Assembly (NCBI GenBank): GCA_015499985.1
Contig: JAAAUF010000273.1
Coordinates: forward strand, 6,655 to 43,532
Origin: Haplosporangium gracile
Lineage: Eukaryota; Mortierellomycota; Mortierellomycetes; Mortierellales; Mortierellaceae
Direction: 5' to 3'
Length of the DNA stretch: 36,878 bases
Shown here: positions 10,731 through 21,790 of the stretch, piece after piece
Numbering within the stretch: position 1 is the first letter of the stretch
Layout: every line of letters begins with the position of its first letter
Position numbers and translations under genes: made by a program
Notes under the pieces: generated by a model
The model's input: only the letters and a program-made list of their open reading frames with translations
Databases searched by the model: none
Told to the model about the DNA's origin: nothing

Positions 10731-13049
10731 ATGGCCTTCCCCTCTCTTCTGTCCGAGCACGAACAAAAGGCTTTCTCTGCATTCCTCGGTCAGCTGGCGG
10801 AGGAAGAGCGCTCCAAGCCTCATAACCAACCAGGAGCACAACCTCCCGTCGGTGAACATGACTACCAACACCACCAGCAGCACCAGGGCCATCCTTCTCC
10901 TCAGAGCCACCTTCAATTGAACCCGATCCTGTCCTCCCAACACGGTCCAAACAGCCCAAGCAGAGTCTGTTCAATTCCCTCAGATCTACCCTTATCCATT
11001 TCTCAGCAGCAACATCAACAACAGCATGAATGGGCGACGCAACAAGTCAGCACAAACCGGTTGTTGGCTTCTGGAGGTGTTTTGGATCCCCAGGCCATGA
11101 GTCAGGCCTTTCTTCAGAACCCCGAACTGATGGTGCAGGCCAGTGCGATCTCGCAGGCAATGGTGCTCGCACAACAACAACAACAAGAACAACAACAACA
11201 GATGCAACTCCAGATTCAGGCACAAGAACAGCTGGCGCATCAACAACACAACTCGAACCCAAACCTTCATCTGCATGAAACTCGCTCTCAGGACCTTCAT
11301 CCACAGCCGCATCACTATCAACAATATCCCTCCTCAGAACTCTATCCGCAATACCAACAACAGCACCAACAAAACCCGCCATCTTTTCACAATGGATACT
11401 CTGACCCAAGCATGCCAATGGGAACGGATCCTTCCTTTGAGACGGGCTCAGGACCTGCAAGGACAGTCAAGAAGAGGAAATCCCAGACTAGTCTTCATGG
11501 AGGACATACATCTCAATCGAGTGGAACGCCTCCCCCTCTTCCATCGCACGCTGGCGCCATCCACCATTCGACACCCTTAGCGTATGTGTCAACATCACCC
11601 AGTGGATACCACGAGAGCGAGCAAATGGCGTATTTTGACCAAGGAGAAGAATCCACTCCGCCTTCCAAGAAACCTGCTCGGCGTAAAGGATCCTCGGCCA
11701 ACGATTACCCGTATGCTTCATCAAGTCCCAGCTATAAGGCTGGTCAGCGGTCAAGTCATGACAGTCATGATTCCGGTCACTCTGCAGGCAGCGGCGGTGG
11801 TGCTCGGCGCAAGACAAGCGAGGCATCTTTCTACGTGATGGCCGGTCGAACCAGCAGAGACGGCAGCGAGGAAATGGGTCATGGCGGCGAACATGTCAAC
11901 TACCAGCACCCACACCCATACCAGCACAATGGATACTACTCAAACGGCATGAGCATGAACTACACCACTAGACAGATTGCCGAGGGAGACGAGGCCGTGC
12001 TGTCGAAGCTCAACAACCACAACCGCCACCCATACTCGGACGACCAGGAGGACCCCTCTCGGGCACTCTCCCCACAGCAGAACAACTCTTTGAACCAGAT
12101 GCAACCACGAGGACCAGGAAAGAAGCAGCCACACGAGTTGTTGACAGATGCAGAAAAGAAGGCGAACCACATTGCGTCGGAGCAGAAGAGGCGTCAAAAC
12201 ATCCGCATCGGGTTTGATTCTTTGGTCGAAATTGTTCCCACGTTAAGTGAATGCCAACGCAGCGAGGCGCTCATCTTGCAGAAATGTAAGTGGAGAAGGA
12301 GGGGGTAGATGTGTGTCATTGTGCTCATTCGGCTTTTCTTTTCTATTATCCCCCAAAAAGTAGAAATGGTATGTTTGCTGACTTGTTGACGTGCTTTTAT
12401 TTTGGGTTATAGCTGTGGATTACATCCAGCGCCTCCTGGATCAAAAGAATGAGCTCAAGAACAGAGTCCGGGACCTCCAGGTCAACCTTGGTGAATCAGC
12501 GGATGGTGAGGAATCTGTAAGTTAAAAGCACAAAGAAGAGCGCCTTATCTCTATCTCTTTTCCTTGCTTTCCCTCTCCACGCAAAACACAAAACATCACA
12601 GACAGACAGAAACAGAGAAAAAAACCATCAAAACAGAAAAGAGAGATGGTTCTTGCATGGCTGAAAACGAAAATCTTGTTTGTGCTCCCAACGGCGCATT
12701 TTCGATTTTTGTGGCATAAACGGCGACATTTGAACTGAGTTGTAGTCAATCGCTTTCTGTACATATATGAGTACCATGGACGTATCATCCATTCCTTCTG
12801 CTTATTGGTTTGGCTTGCGGTTCTCCACAGCACATTGATTGTTGTTGACTTTGGATGTGGAGGAATGGTCTCCACTTGCCGTTTTTCTCCACGCCTATTT
12901 ACTCACTTCTCCTTTCACAACTCTCATTATACACTGCCTCAACTACCCAATTACAACGCCTTCTCTCTCCAAACCTTCTCACACCTTCGCTTTTTTTTCG
13001 CATTTTCTTGTATGTTTTCTAGGCATCCGAGATGGAGTTCGAGGAATAG
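10731..13049 (+). CDS. bHLH-leucine zipper transcription factor (class B)
   Basis: Three exons, 10731-12285, 12413-12516 and 13023-13049, give 561 residues. The first intron (127 nt, GTAAGT, phase 1) splits helix 2 of the bHLH domain. Joining it restores LILQKSVDYIQRLL, which makes this splice certain. Residues 1-470 are disordered and rich in Gln, His, Ser and Pro, with a Lys/Arg patch near KKRK. The basic region ANHIASEQKRRQ (478-489) has His480, Glu484 and Arg488, the pattern that reads CACGTG E-boxes in class B factors such as Max, Mlx, Ino4 and Cbf1. A short zipper (LLDQKNELKNRVRDL) follows helix 2 and implies dimerisation. The last intron (506 nt, GTAAGT) and 9-codon exon ending ASEMEFEE are inferred. 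Without that splice the protein would stop two codons later, so the C-terminus is uncertain but the domain is not. Confidence 0.87.
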
Positions 13050-13729
13050 GGCATTACGACCACAGCCTTACTACTTCCTAATGTACTATTTTTTTTAGCA
13101 ATTTTATTCACTCTTCCTGACTTTTCTTGTCCAATGTTTCCTTTTAAGCTTCTTTCTATCCTATGCCCTCTTCCTTTATGCTTCTTTCCTTTCTTTTTCC
13201 TTGTGCTTTCTTCTCTTTATGTTCTGTCTTCTATGCCTCCTCATGTGCATACAAAAAATGAATTACTAGAAGCGCGCTTCCCTTCGTTGCAAAAAGACCG
13301 TCCCGCGTCCCATTTCAATTTTCGGCCTAAGCCACATTGAATTCGAATCCAGGGCTTGCCAGGCCTTTATCACTTTTATCTGTTGGTTATCCCTTTTTGA
13401 CCTTCTCCACTTCCTTCCATCACCACACTCGCATCAGTCAACTTGCACCCGTCTCCACTCGCACTCGGCCACCTACCCCCGACTCCCGGCAACCCGACTG
13501 ACACTCAGCTACTGGAGACACGGATATACTAAGGGTTTAAAAGGGCAGCAAAAACTAATCGCAAGCAACCAAGCCAAAAACCAGCAAAAAAAACTGCCTT
13601 CAACCCTAAGCTAGCAAACCGCTTAGTTATAAGACCAGACTAGCCACCAGGACTTAACTCGACCGCCCTTCAAGTCATTCTCACCTGCACACACACACCC
13701 TTTTATTACTCTCTACCTATTCGCACTCA
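13050..13729 (+). other. Promoter region of the HDAC gene
   Basis: This is the 3' flank of the bHLH gene and the 5' flank of the HDAC. No coding signature is seen. Two telobox-like words lie here: TAAGGGTTT at 13530-13538 (followed by a TTTAAAAG TATA-like stretch) and AACCCTAA at 13602-13609. A C-rich segment at about 13405-13500 precedes them. Confidence 0.45.
13530..13609 (+). promoter_or_regulatory. Telobox-like pair upstream of the HDAC
   Basis: TAAGGGTTT (13530-13538, reverse complement AAACCCTTA) and AACCCTAA (13602-13609) face opposite ways, 120-200 bases before the ATG. Telomere-repeat-like words are bound in some fungal promoters by Tbf1- or Rap1-like proteins. A similar word occurs before the seven-TM gene at 19040. 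Function here is inference. Confidence 0.3.
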
Positions 13730-16700
13730 ATGTCCACCGGCTTCTCTTCATTCGCCCTCGGTGGAGGTGCTACTCAAAAGCAACGCGTTTCCTACTTTTA
13801 CGATGGTAACAGCCTTGAGAGCATGCTAAATCAGCCTGCCTTACAGATTCAACTCCTCCGAGAAGGCGTTTGCAAACAACTATTCCCCAGGTTTGCAATC
13901 TGATCAAGCTCAAAACTCTTTTTCCCCCTACTACTTTACTGCGATTCTTAGACGACGTTGGCAACTATACATATGGTCTTGGTAAGTACTATACAGCACA
14001 TGCGTCAGAGTCTGAGTGCTAGTGTGGTGAGGATGTGTATGTGGTATCAGACACTAATTGGGTTCTCTCTTTGTTTATATAGGTCACCCTATGAAACCCC
14101 ACAGAGTTCGCATGTGCCATACTCTAGTGACCAACTACGGACTGTACAAGAAGATGGATGTTATTGTACGTCAACAATCAGGGTCGTCGTCTCGATTCGT
14201 CAGCTTTGCAGAATCACTTGCATTTGCATAAATATTAAACTAACTCGCTTTTTTGTATTGCAACCATTTTTTCTATTGTTTTGATAGCGCCCTAAACGAG
14301 CTACAGCACGCCAGATGACCCGTTTCCACAACGACGAGTACGTCGACTTCTTGGCCAGACTTACACCAGAGATGGTTGGCGGCGAAGGAATGTCGGAGTC
14401 CACCAAGCACCTTTGTAAGTTTTCTTTCATTTCATGAGTTAAACCTGTTTTTGTAATTTGACATTAGTCTTGGTTGACAACTTGCACAAAATTGTCTAAC
14501 GCATCCTTTTCTTCTGCCTTTTTCCTTCCTCTGTTTCTTTACGTCTTTCACCTACGCAGTCAACCTTGGTGATGATTGTCCCGTTTTTGACGGTCTCTTC
14601 GAATTCTGTTCAATCTCCGCTGGAGGATCCATCGGTAAGCAATGGGAGTTCGGAAGGCCGAGTCAATAATTAGGAGCCAGACCTTGTAAACAAAACCAAT
14701 GCCGCCACTCACACGCACATATCTAATCTTCATTGCCTTTATTAGCTGCTGCCAACAAGCTGACAAGTGGCGAATCCGACATTGCTATTAATTGGGCAGG
14801 AGGACTTCATCACGCTAAAAAGACTGAGGCTTCAGGATTCTGTTACATCAACGATATTGTGCTTGCTATTCTGGAACTTCTGCGATTCCATCAGCGTGTC
14901 TTGTACATCGATATCGATATCCATCACGGAGACGGAGTGGAGGAGGCCTTTTACACCACAGATCGAGTCATGACAGCGTCTTTCCATATGACAGAGTTCT
15001 TTCCCGGTACAGGAAAGCTGGAGGAGACTGGTATCGGTAAGGGTAAGAACTACGCCGTTAACGTGCCACTTCAAAAGGGCATGGACGATTGGTCCTACCA
15101 GAATCTCTTTGAGCCGGTAAGTTCGCAAACTAAAAGTAAAAGATCATGAATTACCTGCCTGCTATTACTTCATCAGTCGTTTTGACATGTGTATCCTATG
15201 TATTTACTTTCGACAATTAATAGATCATCAAGCACATCATGGAATGGTATCGCCCAGGAGCCGTGGTATTGCAGTGCGGAGCAGATTCTTTGGCTGGTGA
15301 CAAGCTTGGATGCTTCAACCTCTCTATGAAGGGACACGCCAACTGTGTTGCCTATGTCAAATCTTTTGGTATTCCCATGGTTGTTGTCGGTGGAGGAGGT
15401 TATACTGTTCGCAACGTCGCCAGGGCATGGACTTTTGAAACTGCCGTCCTTCTCAACGAGCAGCTGCCAGAAGGTAACTTCACTTATCTTCACTGTCTAT
15501 GTCGCCATGTGCGGTTGTTGATCAGATACTAACGTTTGTTCCACTCCATGTCTTTTAGAGCTTCCATTCAACTCTTACTTCGAATACTATGGTCCTGAGT
15601 TCCGCTTGGATGTGCCAGCCAACAACATGAAGAACGACAACACGCCTGAGGATCTCCACAACTTGAAGTAAGCGCCTGCATGATTAATTTCCTACAGCTG
15701 CGTCTTTGTACGTTAGATTGTTTGCAAATGCTAACAGCATTAACTTATTTTCTTCCTTCATTTTTCCTAACAGGGCCCAGATCATTGAAAATCTCCGTCA
15801 TATTCCATGCGCTCCCTCAGTGCAAATGCAGGAAGTCCCTAGAGACTACTCATCTTCGGATGATGAAGATGATGAGATGGATGTCGATACTAGAATCACA
15901 CGTAAGGAGAAGCGCGCTATCATTGCTTTATGTCAGAAATGAAAAGACATTATTGATGTTCTGACAAAACAGTTTTTATCTTCTGCATCATTTCTAACTG
16001 TAGGACGATTGGCAGATTCCAGGATTGTGCCCGATGAGGAGCTTTCAGATTCAGAGGATGAGGATGGTCGTCGCAACCAACATAACGCCAACGGCTCGTT
16101 TGTACTGTCAGGGTCACCGGCTCTTGGCAGTTCGTCGACTTCTGGTTCAGGACGTCTTAGCGGTCGTGTTACAACATCGTCCGCATCACATAACTTTTCC
16201 AGCCCCCTTGGAGTAACTAATGGATCTAGCTCTGGCACAGCTAGCCGTAAATACGGCGCAGGTGCCTCGTCGGAAGCTGCTCAGTCAAAATCCAGCAATG
16301 GTCAAGGCGAGTGGACCCCACAGCCCACTACAAAGTCAAGCAAAGGAACACAGGGCGCAAATGCGACCGCAGCAAGCGCTGGTACCGGATCTGGAGCCGC
16401 TGGGGGAGCTCGCCGGGCGCGTGTTGCCGGAACAACTTCGCAGAAGCAGAACGGCAAGGAGTTACAACAGGCGGGAAGCCAGTCGTCGCAGGCACCTTAC
16501 TCTGCTGTCTCGAAGAGTCGCGAGATTCACTCCAAGGAGTACCAGCCCAGAGAGTCTCACCACCGCGAGCTGTCCCATCACGGACAACAGGCTCCTCATT
16601 CCCAACAGGGTCAGCACTCGTCTCAGCAGCCTCCTCATGGACAGTCAATCACTTCTTCGCATCCTCAGCAGGGTACCCCATCTCTCCATCACCTCGGTCG

Positions 16701-17850
16701 AGATCAGCAGCAGATGCAGATGCAGCACCAGCAGCGCGAGCATCAGATGCACAGAGAACACCAGCAGCATAGAGATATTCAAATGATTCGCGAGCACGAG
16801 CAGAGGGAGCACGAGCAGCGCGAGCACCAGCACCATCAGCACCAGATACAGATGCATATGCAGAGACGGCTCGGCGGCAGCAGCTCTAGCTCGAGTCGCC
16901 CAGATTACCACCCGCAGTACCCAGGCGATGATATGATGCGTTACGGTGCTCCTCCACAGGGGAGTGGAAGCAGCCATGGCGGATACCCTCAGCATGGCTC
17001 GTCGATGCACTATGGCCAAAACGCACCCCCACCCTCTTCGTCACAGTTGCCTCCAACACAGCCAATCCCCCACGGTCATATGCACAGTGGAAGCATGTCC
17101 CACGGAGCGCCCCATTCACACTCGCATTCTCACTCTCACCCAGGTCACCACCATTCCCAAGGAACTCATGGAACCCATCCTCAGCACGGTCAACACCCTG
17201 GACCTCCACAACCTTCTCATCATATGCCACCTCACCATCAATCGATGCCTCACCATCATGCCCCTCCTCCTGGACCGCAATCATCGGGCCACCATTATAC
17301 GGGCAGTAATGTGAGTGCCAGCGGTAGTCGAGGAGGAAGCTCTGGAATGAGCCAAGGCCGACCAAGCTCTACCAGTGGTCCTATTCCTGGAATGCATTCC
17401 TCCGGATATGGCGCTCCTCCTGCTGTTTATGGCGGTTATATTCCTGACCGCCATGAGGAAGCACCGATGGGCCACAAGGAGCGCAAGGAGCATTACAAAG
17501 AGTCGTCTGCTATGGAGATTGAGGACCCCCGTATGATGGAGTCACGTCCAATGCCACCCTCGCATGGAGGTCCTATGCCACCAATGGGCCATCACTCACA
17601 CCCATCGCACGGAGGTGGATCAATGGATTATGGGCGGATGATGCCTGGAGGGCCAGCATCAGCACCCTATGGTCATCGTCGCGGAGGAAGCCACGGTGGT
17701 AGTCAGGGCGATCTCCGAGGGGTTGTGATGGGCGGCGGTGAGGCTCCGGGAGGAGCTCCTGGGCCGTATGGAGGAGCATGGGATCGTGAAAGAATGGATC
17801 GGGAACGGGAACAGCGCCATCATGGATACCGCGGTCCAAACGCGCCCTAG
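13730..17850 (+). CDS. RPD3: Class I histone deacetylase (Rpd3/HDAC1 type) with long tail
   Basis: Ten exons give 1031 residues: 13730-13805, 13952-13981, 14083-14165, 14288-14414, 14560-14634, 14746-15116, 15224-15473, 15559-15667, 15774-15901 and 16004-17850. Every join is in phase and restores conserved sequence. The enzyme removes acetyl groups from histone lysines with a zinc ion. The catalytic domain (about 20-395) shows [16 protein letters not shown], the His152-His153 pair, zinc ligands Asp188, His190 ([10 protein letters not shown]) and Asp275 (CGADSLAGD), and the active-site Tyr314 ([11 protein letters not shown]). The acidic ELSDSEDED stretch matches the tail start of HDAC1. From about residue 435 to the end lies a disordered tail of roughly 600 residues, all in the last exon, rich in Gln, His, Gly, Pro and Ser, with His-Ser repeats near the middle. 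Yeast Rpd3 (433 aa) and human HDAC1 (482 aa) lack such a tail. Exon 2 is only 30 nt. Nuclear, most likely in Sin3-type complexes. Confidence 0.95.
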
Positions 17851-18000
17851 TCTATCACACCCCCGCTCCATCAGTACATTCATATTTTTCCATTTATTAC
17901 CTTGTGTCCATTTTACTTTTCATCTTCTTTTTTTCTCTTCTCTTCATTTATTTGTACCGAGCTATGCCTTTGTCTAGAGCTCCATCTATCGTATCACGAT

Positions 18001-18006
18001 AATAAA
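18001..18006 (+). terminator. Polyadenylation signal of the HDAC gene
   Basis: AATAAA occurs 151 bases after the stop at 17848-17850, downstream of a T-rich tract. Confidence 0.45.
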
Positions 18007-19097
18007 AACATCTATCTGTTCCAGATACTCTTTCCCCGTAGTCGTCTATCTTCCAACAGGGAGAGAACTATGAACGCGATGATGGTCGAATAGCTAATTG
18101 AAGACAGTCGCCTAAAAGTCGACGAGATCAAGCTTTTGAGTAAGTTCAATCAAAGAAGTTTTCCTACTTTTCTTTGCCAAGGAAGCTTTTCATTGAAAGT
18201 CCCTTTGTGTCTTTCAAAACGAGCCAGTAGCACAATAGCCGAAGAGATTTTTGTGAGGTAATTGCAGAGCTGAGCTGGGTGCTCAACTTGTTTTTTTTTT
18301 GCCAAGAGTTCCGTCATGATGCAATTAGAAGGGTCTCCTTTTGGAATATCGGGGCTAAAGAAAAAAAAAATGGAAAGCACTCGCCATCGAAGTAAGGCTG
18401 AAGGGACTAGCTGCGAAGTGAATGGCGGAGCGGCGGCGTCAAGCTTGGCAAGGAGTGTTTGTGTTTGTGTTTGTGTGGCTGAGAGAGAGTAGTGTGCATG
18501 TCCATCTGGACCGTTCGTTGCTCTTTTTAGATACAAAAATTGTGCCGATAGAATGGGCTGAAGTAGGAGAAAGGGGGGTGTGTCTACTCTACAGGACCGG
18601 GGAAGGCGTCGGAGAAACAAAAAATTGTTGCTCCAACTTGTGCCTGAGGAAGGTTTAAGCGGATGTGTCTTTCCTTCATTCACACTTGCTCACTTGCCCA
18701 TTCACTTTTTTTCAACTTGAAGTGGAGCAAAGGGCGATGAGAATTACGAATGAAGAGAGAAGGTAGAAATGAATACGACCTTACATACCAAAGATATCGA
18801 GAAAATTACATGCTGGTGCCTCTACGTGGCTCTAAGTTAGTATGCAAGATAGAGTGGATGGAGTGGATGGAGTTACCAGGTGAAAAGGTGAGGTTTACGC
18901 GGAAGGCGGTATCTTGCATAGAGGGAAGAAAAGGAGGCCAATTGAGTAAAAGTGAGTCGGACAAAAGTAGAAAAGCGGCGTGGGTTGATATGCTTGCTCA
19001 TTCGTCATGCTGTAAGCCCACAAGGCGGTCGACGCCGCCAACCCTAATGTCCTTAAGCAATTCGGCTGTTTCCTGTCTTCATATTTTTTTCTGTTCT

Positions 19098-19106
19098 TAT
19101 ATATAA
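19098..19106 (+). promoter_or_regulatory. TATA element of the seven-TM gene
   Basis: TATATATAA lies 146 bases before the ATG at 19252 and is followed by a C/T-rich leader. An AACCCTAA word sits about 50 bases further upstream (19040-19047). Confidence 0.5.
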
Positions 19107-19251
19107 TGCGACTTTTCCTTTCCTCTTTCTCTTCGTTTTCTCCCCACCGCCTCTTTTCACTCCAACACAGACACTCTTTCTTTATACTCAGGCTCTCACT
19201 CCAACTCTCTTTCACTCACTAAACAAGACTCATTCACACACACAAAGAAAG

Positions 19252-20028
19252 ATGGCTTCAGCAGACGAGGTCCTATCAATCATAACGGCAACCCTCTACG
19301 GCCTCCTCTTCCTCCAATTCACTTACCGATTCGCCCGCTCCATCTGGTGGATCTACTTCTTCTGCTCCCTCCTCTGCGCCATCCGCATCGCCGCCTTTGG
19401 TCTCCGCGCCTATGTCGATGTCGGGTCTCTTACTGTCGGGTCTTCGAAATGGTACGCCTACTACATTACCGAGGTCACCCTCCTCAACGTCGGCGCCATC
19501 TTTGTCATCCTCATCCTTGCTCGTCTCTACCATTCGATTTTACCCAAGATCCGTCATCATGCGGGTGGGTTACCGAGGGGAGTATTTGAACGGACGCTTG
19601 TGGATCATACAAGACTTTTCCTTTTGCCGATTATTGGACTCATCATCGCCGGTGGTGTCCTCTCGTCCATGACGGACCCCCATCAAGTCGAACTATCCCT
19701 CACCTTGCGCAAGGTGGCTGTAATCGGACTGATGATTTTCGGATTGGTCTTCCTCTACTGCGCCTGGGTATACCGGTCCAAGTTCCCCGAGTACCGTCGC
19801 CCGTTCACGATCTGTTTTGTAGTCACGGTGTTGTTTAATGTATCGTTGGTTTATAAGGTGGTGTTTACATTTGGGGATGCCGCGGTGCAGGGAACGTTGT
19901 GGGCATTTTATTTGTTCTCGCCGTTGTTGGAGTTGGCGGCTCTGGTTGTGTTGGCTGTGGATCTACAGACCCTTTTCTTGGGACATAAACATGACAAGAT
20001 CTCCAAGGAGGATAGCTTGCCAAAGTAG
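19252..20028 (+). CDS. Seven-transmembrane protein, function unknown
   Basis: This single-exon frame gives 258 residues from an ATG in good context (AAAGATGG). Seven hydrophobic helices can be marked at about 8-28, 32-55, 67-96, 118-139, 150-173, 181-204 and 214-242. The N-terminus is short and the C-terminus is a charged tail with GHKHDKISKED. Arginines and lysines lie between helices 1 and 2, 3 and 4 (LPKIRHH), 5 and 6 (RSKFPEYRR) and after helix 7. This fits a receptor-like topology with the C-terminus in the cytosol. I cannot place it firmly in a family. The fold resembles fungal seven-TM groups such as RTA1-like or TOM1/THH1-like proteins, but no diagnostic motif is clear. It stands alone, with transposon-bearing DNA downstream. 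Confidence 0.82.
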   Translation: MASADEVLSIITATLYGLLFLQFTYRFARSIWWIYFFCSLLCAIRIAAFGLRAYVDVGSLTVGSSKWYAYYITEVTLLNVGAIFVILILARLYHSILPKIRHHAGGLPRGVFERTLVDHTRLFLLPIIGLIIAGGVLSSMTDPHQVELSLTLRKVAVIGLMIFGLVFLYCAWVYRSKFPEYRRPFTICFVVTVLFNVSLVYKVVFTFGDAAVQGTLWAFYLFSPLLELAALVVLAVDLQTLFLGHKHDKISKEDSLPK

Positions 20029-20690
20029 TAACTAGTAGTTGTAGTAGCTGTTAGGGGTAGAGACTTTTCTTATGTTAAGTAAGATATAAACGTTTTATTT
20101 GTAGAAAGTTTTTTTTGAACGTTTATGTTGACTTTCTACCGCAAATCGGCCGCTGTTACTGCTAACCATTGTTTTTTTTTTTTTTTTGGTCGATTCCAAA
20201 ATGGAATTAAGACGTGGATGAAGTAGGAGGGATGATGTTGATTTCCCGTTTTGTTAGTATTTGTTCAGCAACCTCCCTGTCTGCCTCCTTTTGCCACCTC
20301 TTCCTCGCCCCCCTTCGACAACAAATGGGGGCTGGGTTGGAGGGTTATTGACGGCGGCAGTGAAAAGAAGAAAACAAGGGACTCGATTGGTGCGCTTGTG
20401 CGTCCATGAGTGAATCTAAAAAAAGCGGCGCGTCCTTCTTTTTCTGAGGTCGAGCGTGGTGATATATCTCGCCTGGATTATGATCATTTTGAAAGGGCGA
20501 TGCGCCGCATGCCTTGCTTGACAAGGGAGGACGTTCTTTTTTTCTGTACAGGTATCTCTTCCTTCGTTTTTAGCTCTCCAGACAGCTAATTTTTTTTTAG
20601 TGTTACATTGCTTTTGACCAAATTTTTCTATTCAATTGCCGAAGGAAGGGATAGGAGAGACGAAAAAGAGTAGATACTCTTGCAAACGTA
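20029..20690. other. Intergenic DNA left of the Tc1 element
   Basis: No gene signature. The stretch has a T16 run near 20171-20187 and a short palindrome ATTCCAAAATGGAAT just after it. It ends in the TA that flanks the transposon at 20689-20690. Confidence 0.45.
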
Positions 20691-20740
20691 CAGCGTCCTC
20701 ACAAAAAGAATTGCTAGAATTTTTTTGAGTACTTTTTTTC
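20691..20740 (+). repeat. Left terminal inverted repeat of the Tc1 element
   Basis: This is the partner of 21791-21842. The outer ten bases differ at one site. The match continues through AGAATTGCTAGAAT against AGGAATTGTTAGAAA, then both copies show TTTTGAG and a T run. Confidence 0.88.
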
Positions 20741-20754
20741 TTTTCTTTTGAAAA

Positions 20755-21752
20755 AGAAATGGGTATCGCCACCGTGTAGAGCCGCCTTTATTCGCAATAA
20801 CACCCTTGATTCTCTCAGGCATGCTATCGATAAGTTTTTTGAGGTAGTCCTTGGATATTGCTCGCTATCCCTCATTGAGGGCGATCAGCATGTCCTTGGC
20901 AGTTCTGAGGCGGATATCTTTGTTCTGAACCGCGTTCTTCTTAAGGAACCACACGTTCTCTATGGGATTGAGATCGGGGGATTGGGCTGGCCACTTTATC
21001 GATTGGATTTCGTTCTTCTCCCTCCATTCCTTGGATACCTTGACCCGGTGATTAGGTGCTCCATCCTCCACGAGAAAAGCGTTGAATGTCTCTGCGAGAA
21101 GCCCTAGGAGTTCCCCCTCATAGACAATCTCGATGAAGTTGACTGCTTTGCGCTTACCGGCAGGATGATAACCAGATTCGACATTCTGCTCCCCGCAAAC
21201 GCACCCCCACACCATCACACATGATCGTCCACTCTTAAACGATGGGACAACACACGACGACTTGTACTTCTCATTCTCTGTCCTCCAAACTTGGACTTTA
21301 CGACAATTCTTCCCACTTCAAACGACGACTCATCCGTCCATACAACCTTTTTCCAATTCCTCTGCGATCCAATTCTTGTACTTTTTCGCGAACGCCAATC
21401 TCGCTGCGTTATGTTCGGAAGTTAGAAACGATTTGGTAACTGCTGCGCAGGAAACGAAGTGAAGACTATGAAGGGGTCTTCTAACAGTAGACTGGGAGAC
21501 CGAGGTTGAAAGAGAGTTGGTGATGTCGGCCAAGGTGGCACGGCGGTTCTTGTGGAGACAGGTGACGACAGAACAGACATCTCGTTCAGAAAGCTTATGT
21601 GGACAATGAGGCGACTTCTTGATCTCGATATCCTCTTGATTCTTGAACTGCTGAAGAACCGATCGGACAGTACTTTCGCTAACATTGAATTCAGCAGCGA
21701 TAGCAGGAGACTTGGAGCCGGCTTTGCTCATTCCCACATTCTGGCTTCGCAT
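20755..21752 (-). pseudogene. Tc1-like transposase, broken by frameshifts and a stop
   Basis: Read from 21752 to the left, the N-terminal part (ending at 21330) has helix-turn-helix DNA-binding segments (AIAAEFNVSESTVRSVLQQF and SVVTCLHKNRRATLADI). The frame then breaks near 21350. The first catalytic Asp lies in WTDES at about 21332 in a different frame. At least one more shift follows before the block at 21218, which holds VEDGAPNH (second Asp) and SPDLNPIENVW (the Glu). An in-frame TAG at 20865-20867 interrupts the end, after which IDSMPERIKGVIANKG continues. The order of motifs fits a DD34E-type Tc1 transposase. At least two frameshifts and one nonsense codon make it inactive. Confidence 0.9.
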
Positions 21753-21790
21753 GCCAGCGGTAAGGTTGGGAGGAAAAAAGAGAAAGAACA

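Larger units (their letters stand above)
17851..19251. other. Intergenic region between HDAC and the seven-TM gene
   Basis: An AATAAA at 18001-18006 marks the likely HDAC 3' end. A short GTGTTT repeat lies near 18455-18475. The last 200 bases carry an AACCCTAA word at 19040, a TATA-like element at 19098 and a pyrimidine-rich leader, all for the gene at 19252. A 177-codon minus-strand frame at 18150-18683 shows no family signature, and I do not call it. Confidence 0.5.

Noticed and set aside
13325..13365. TTCGAATCC, resembling a tRNA T-loop
   Set aside because: No matching acceptor stem or anticodon arm could be found upstream, so it is not a tRNA.
18150..18683. 177-codon minus-strand frame between HDAC and the seven-TM gene
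   Set aside because: No family signature, and it contains low-complexity stretches from T and GT repeats. No splice partner extends it.
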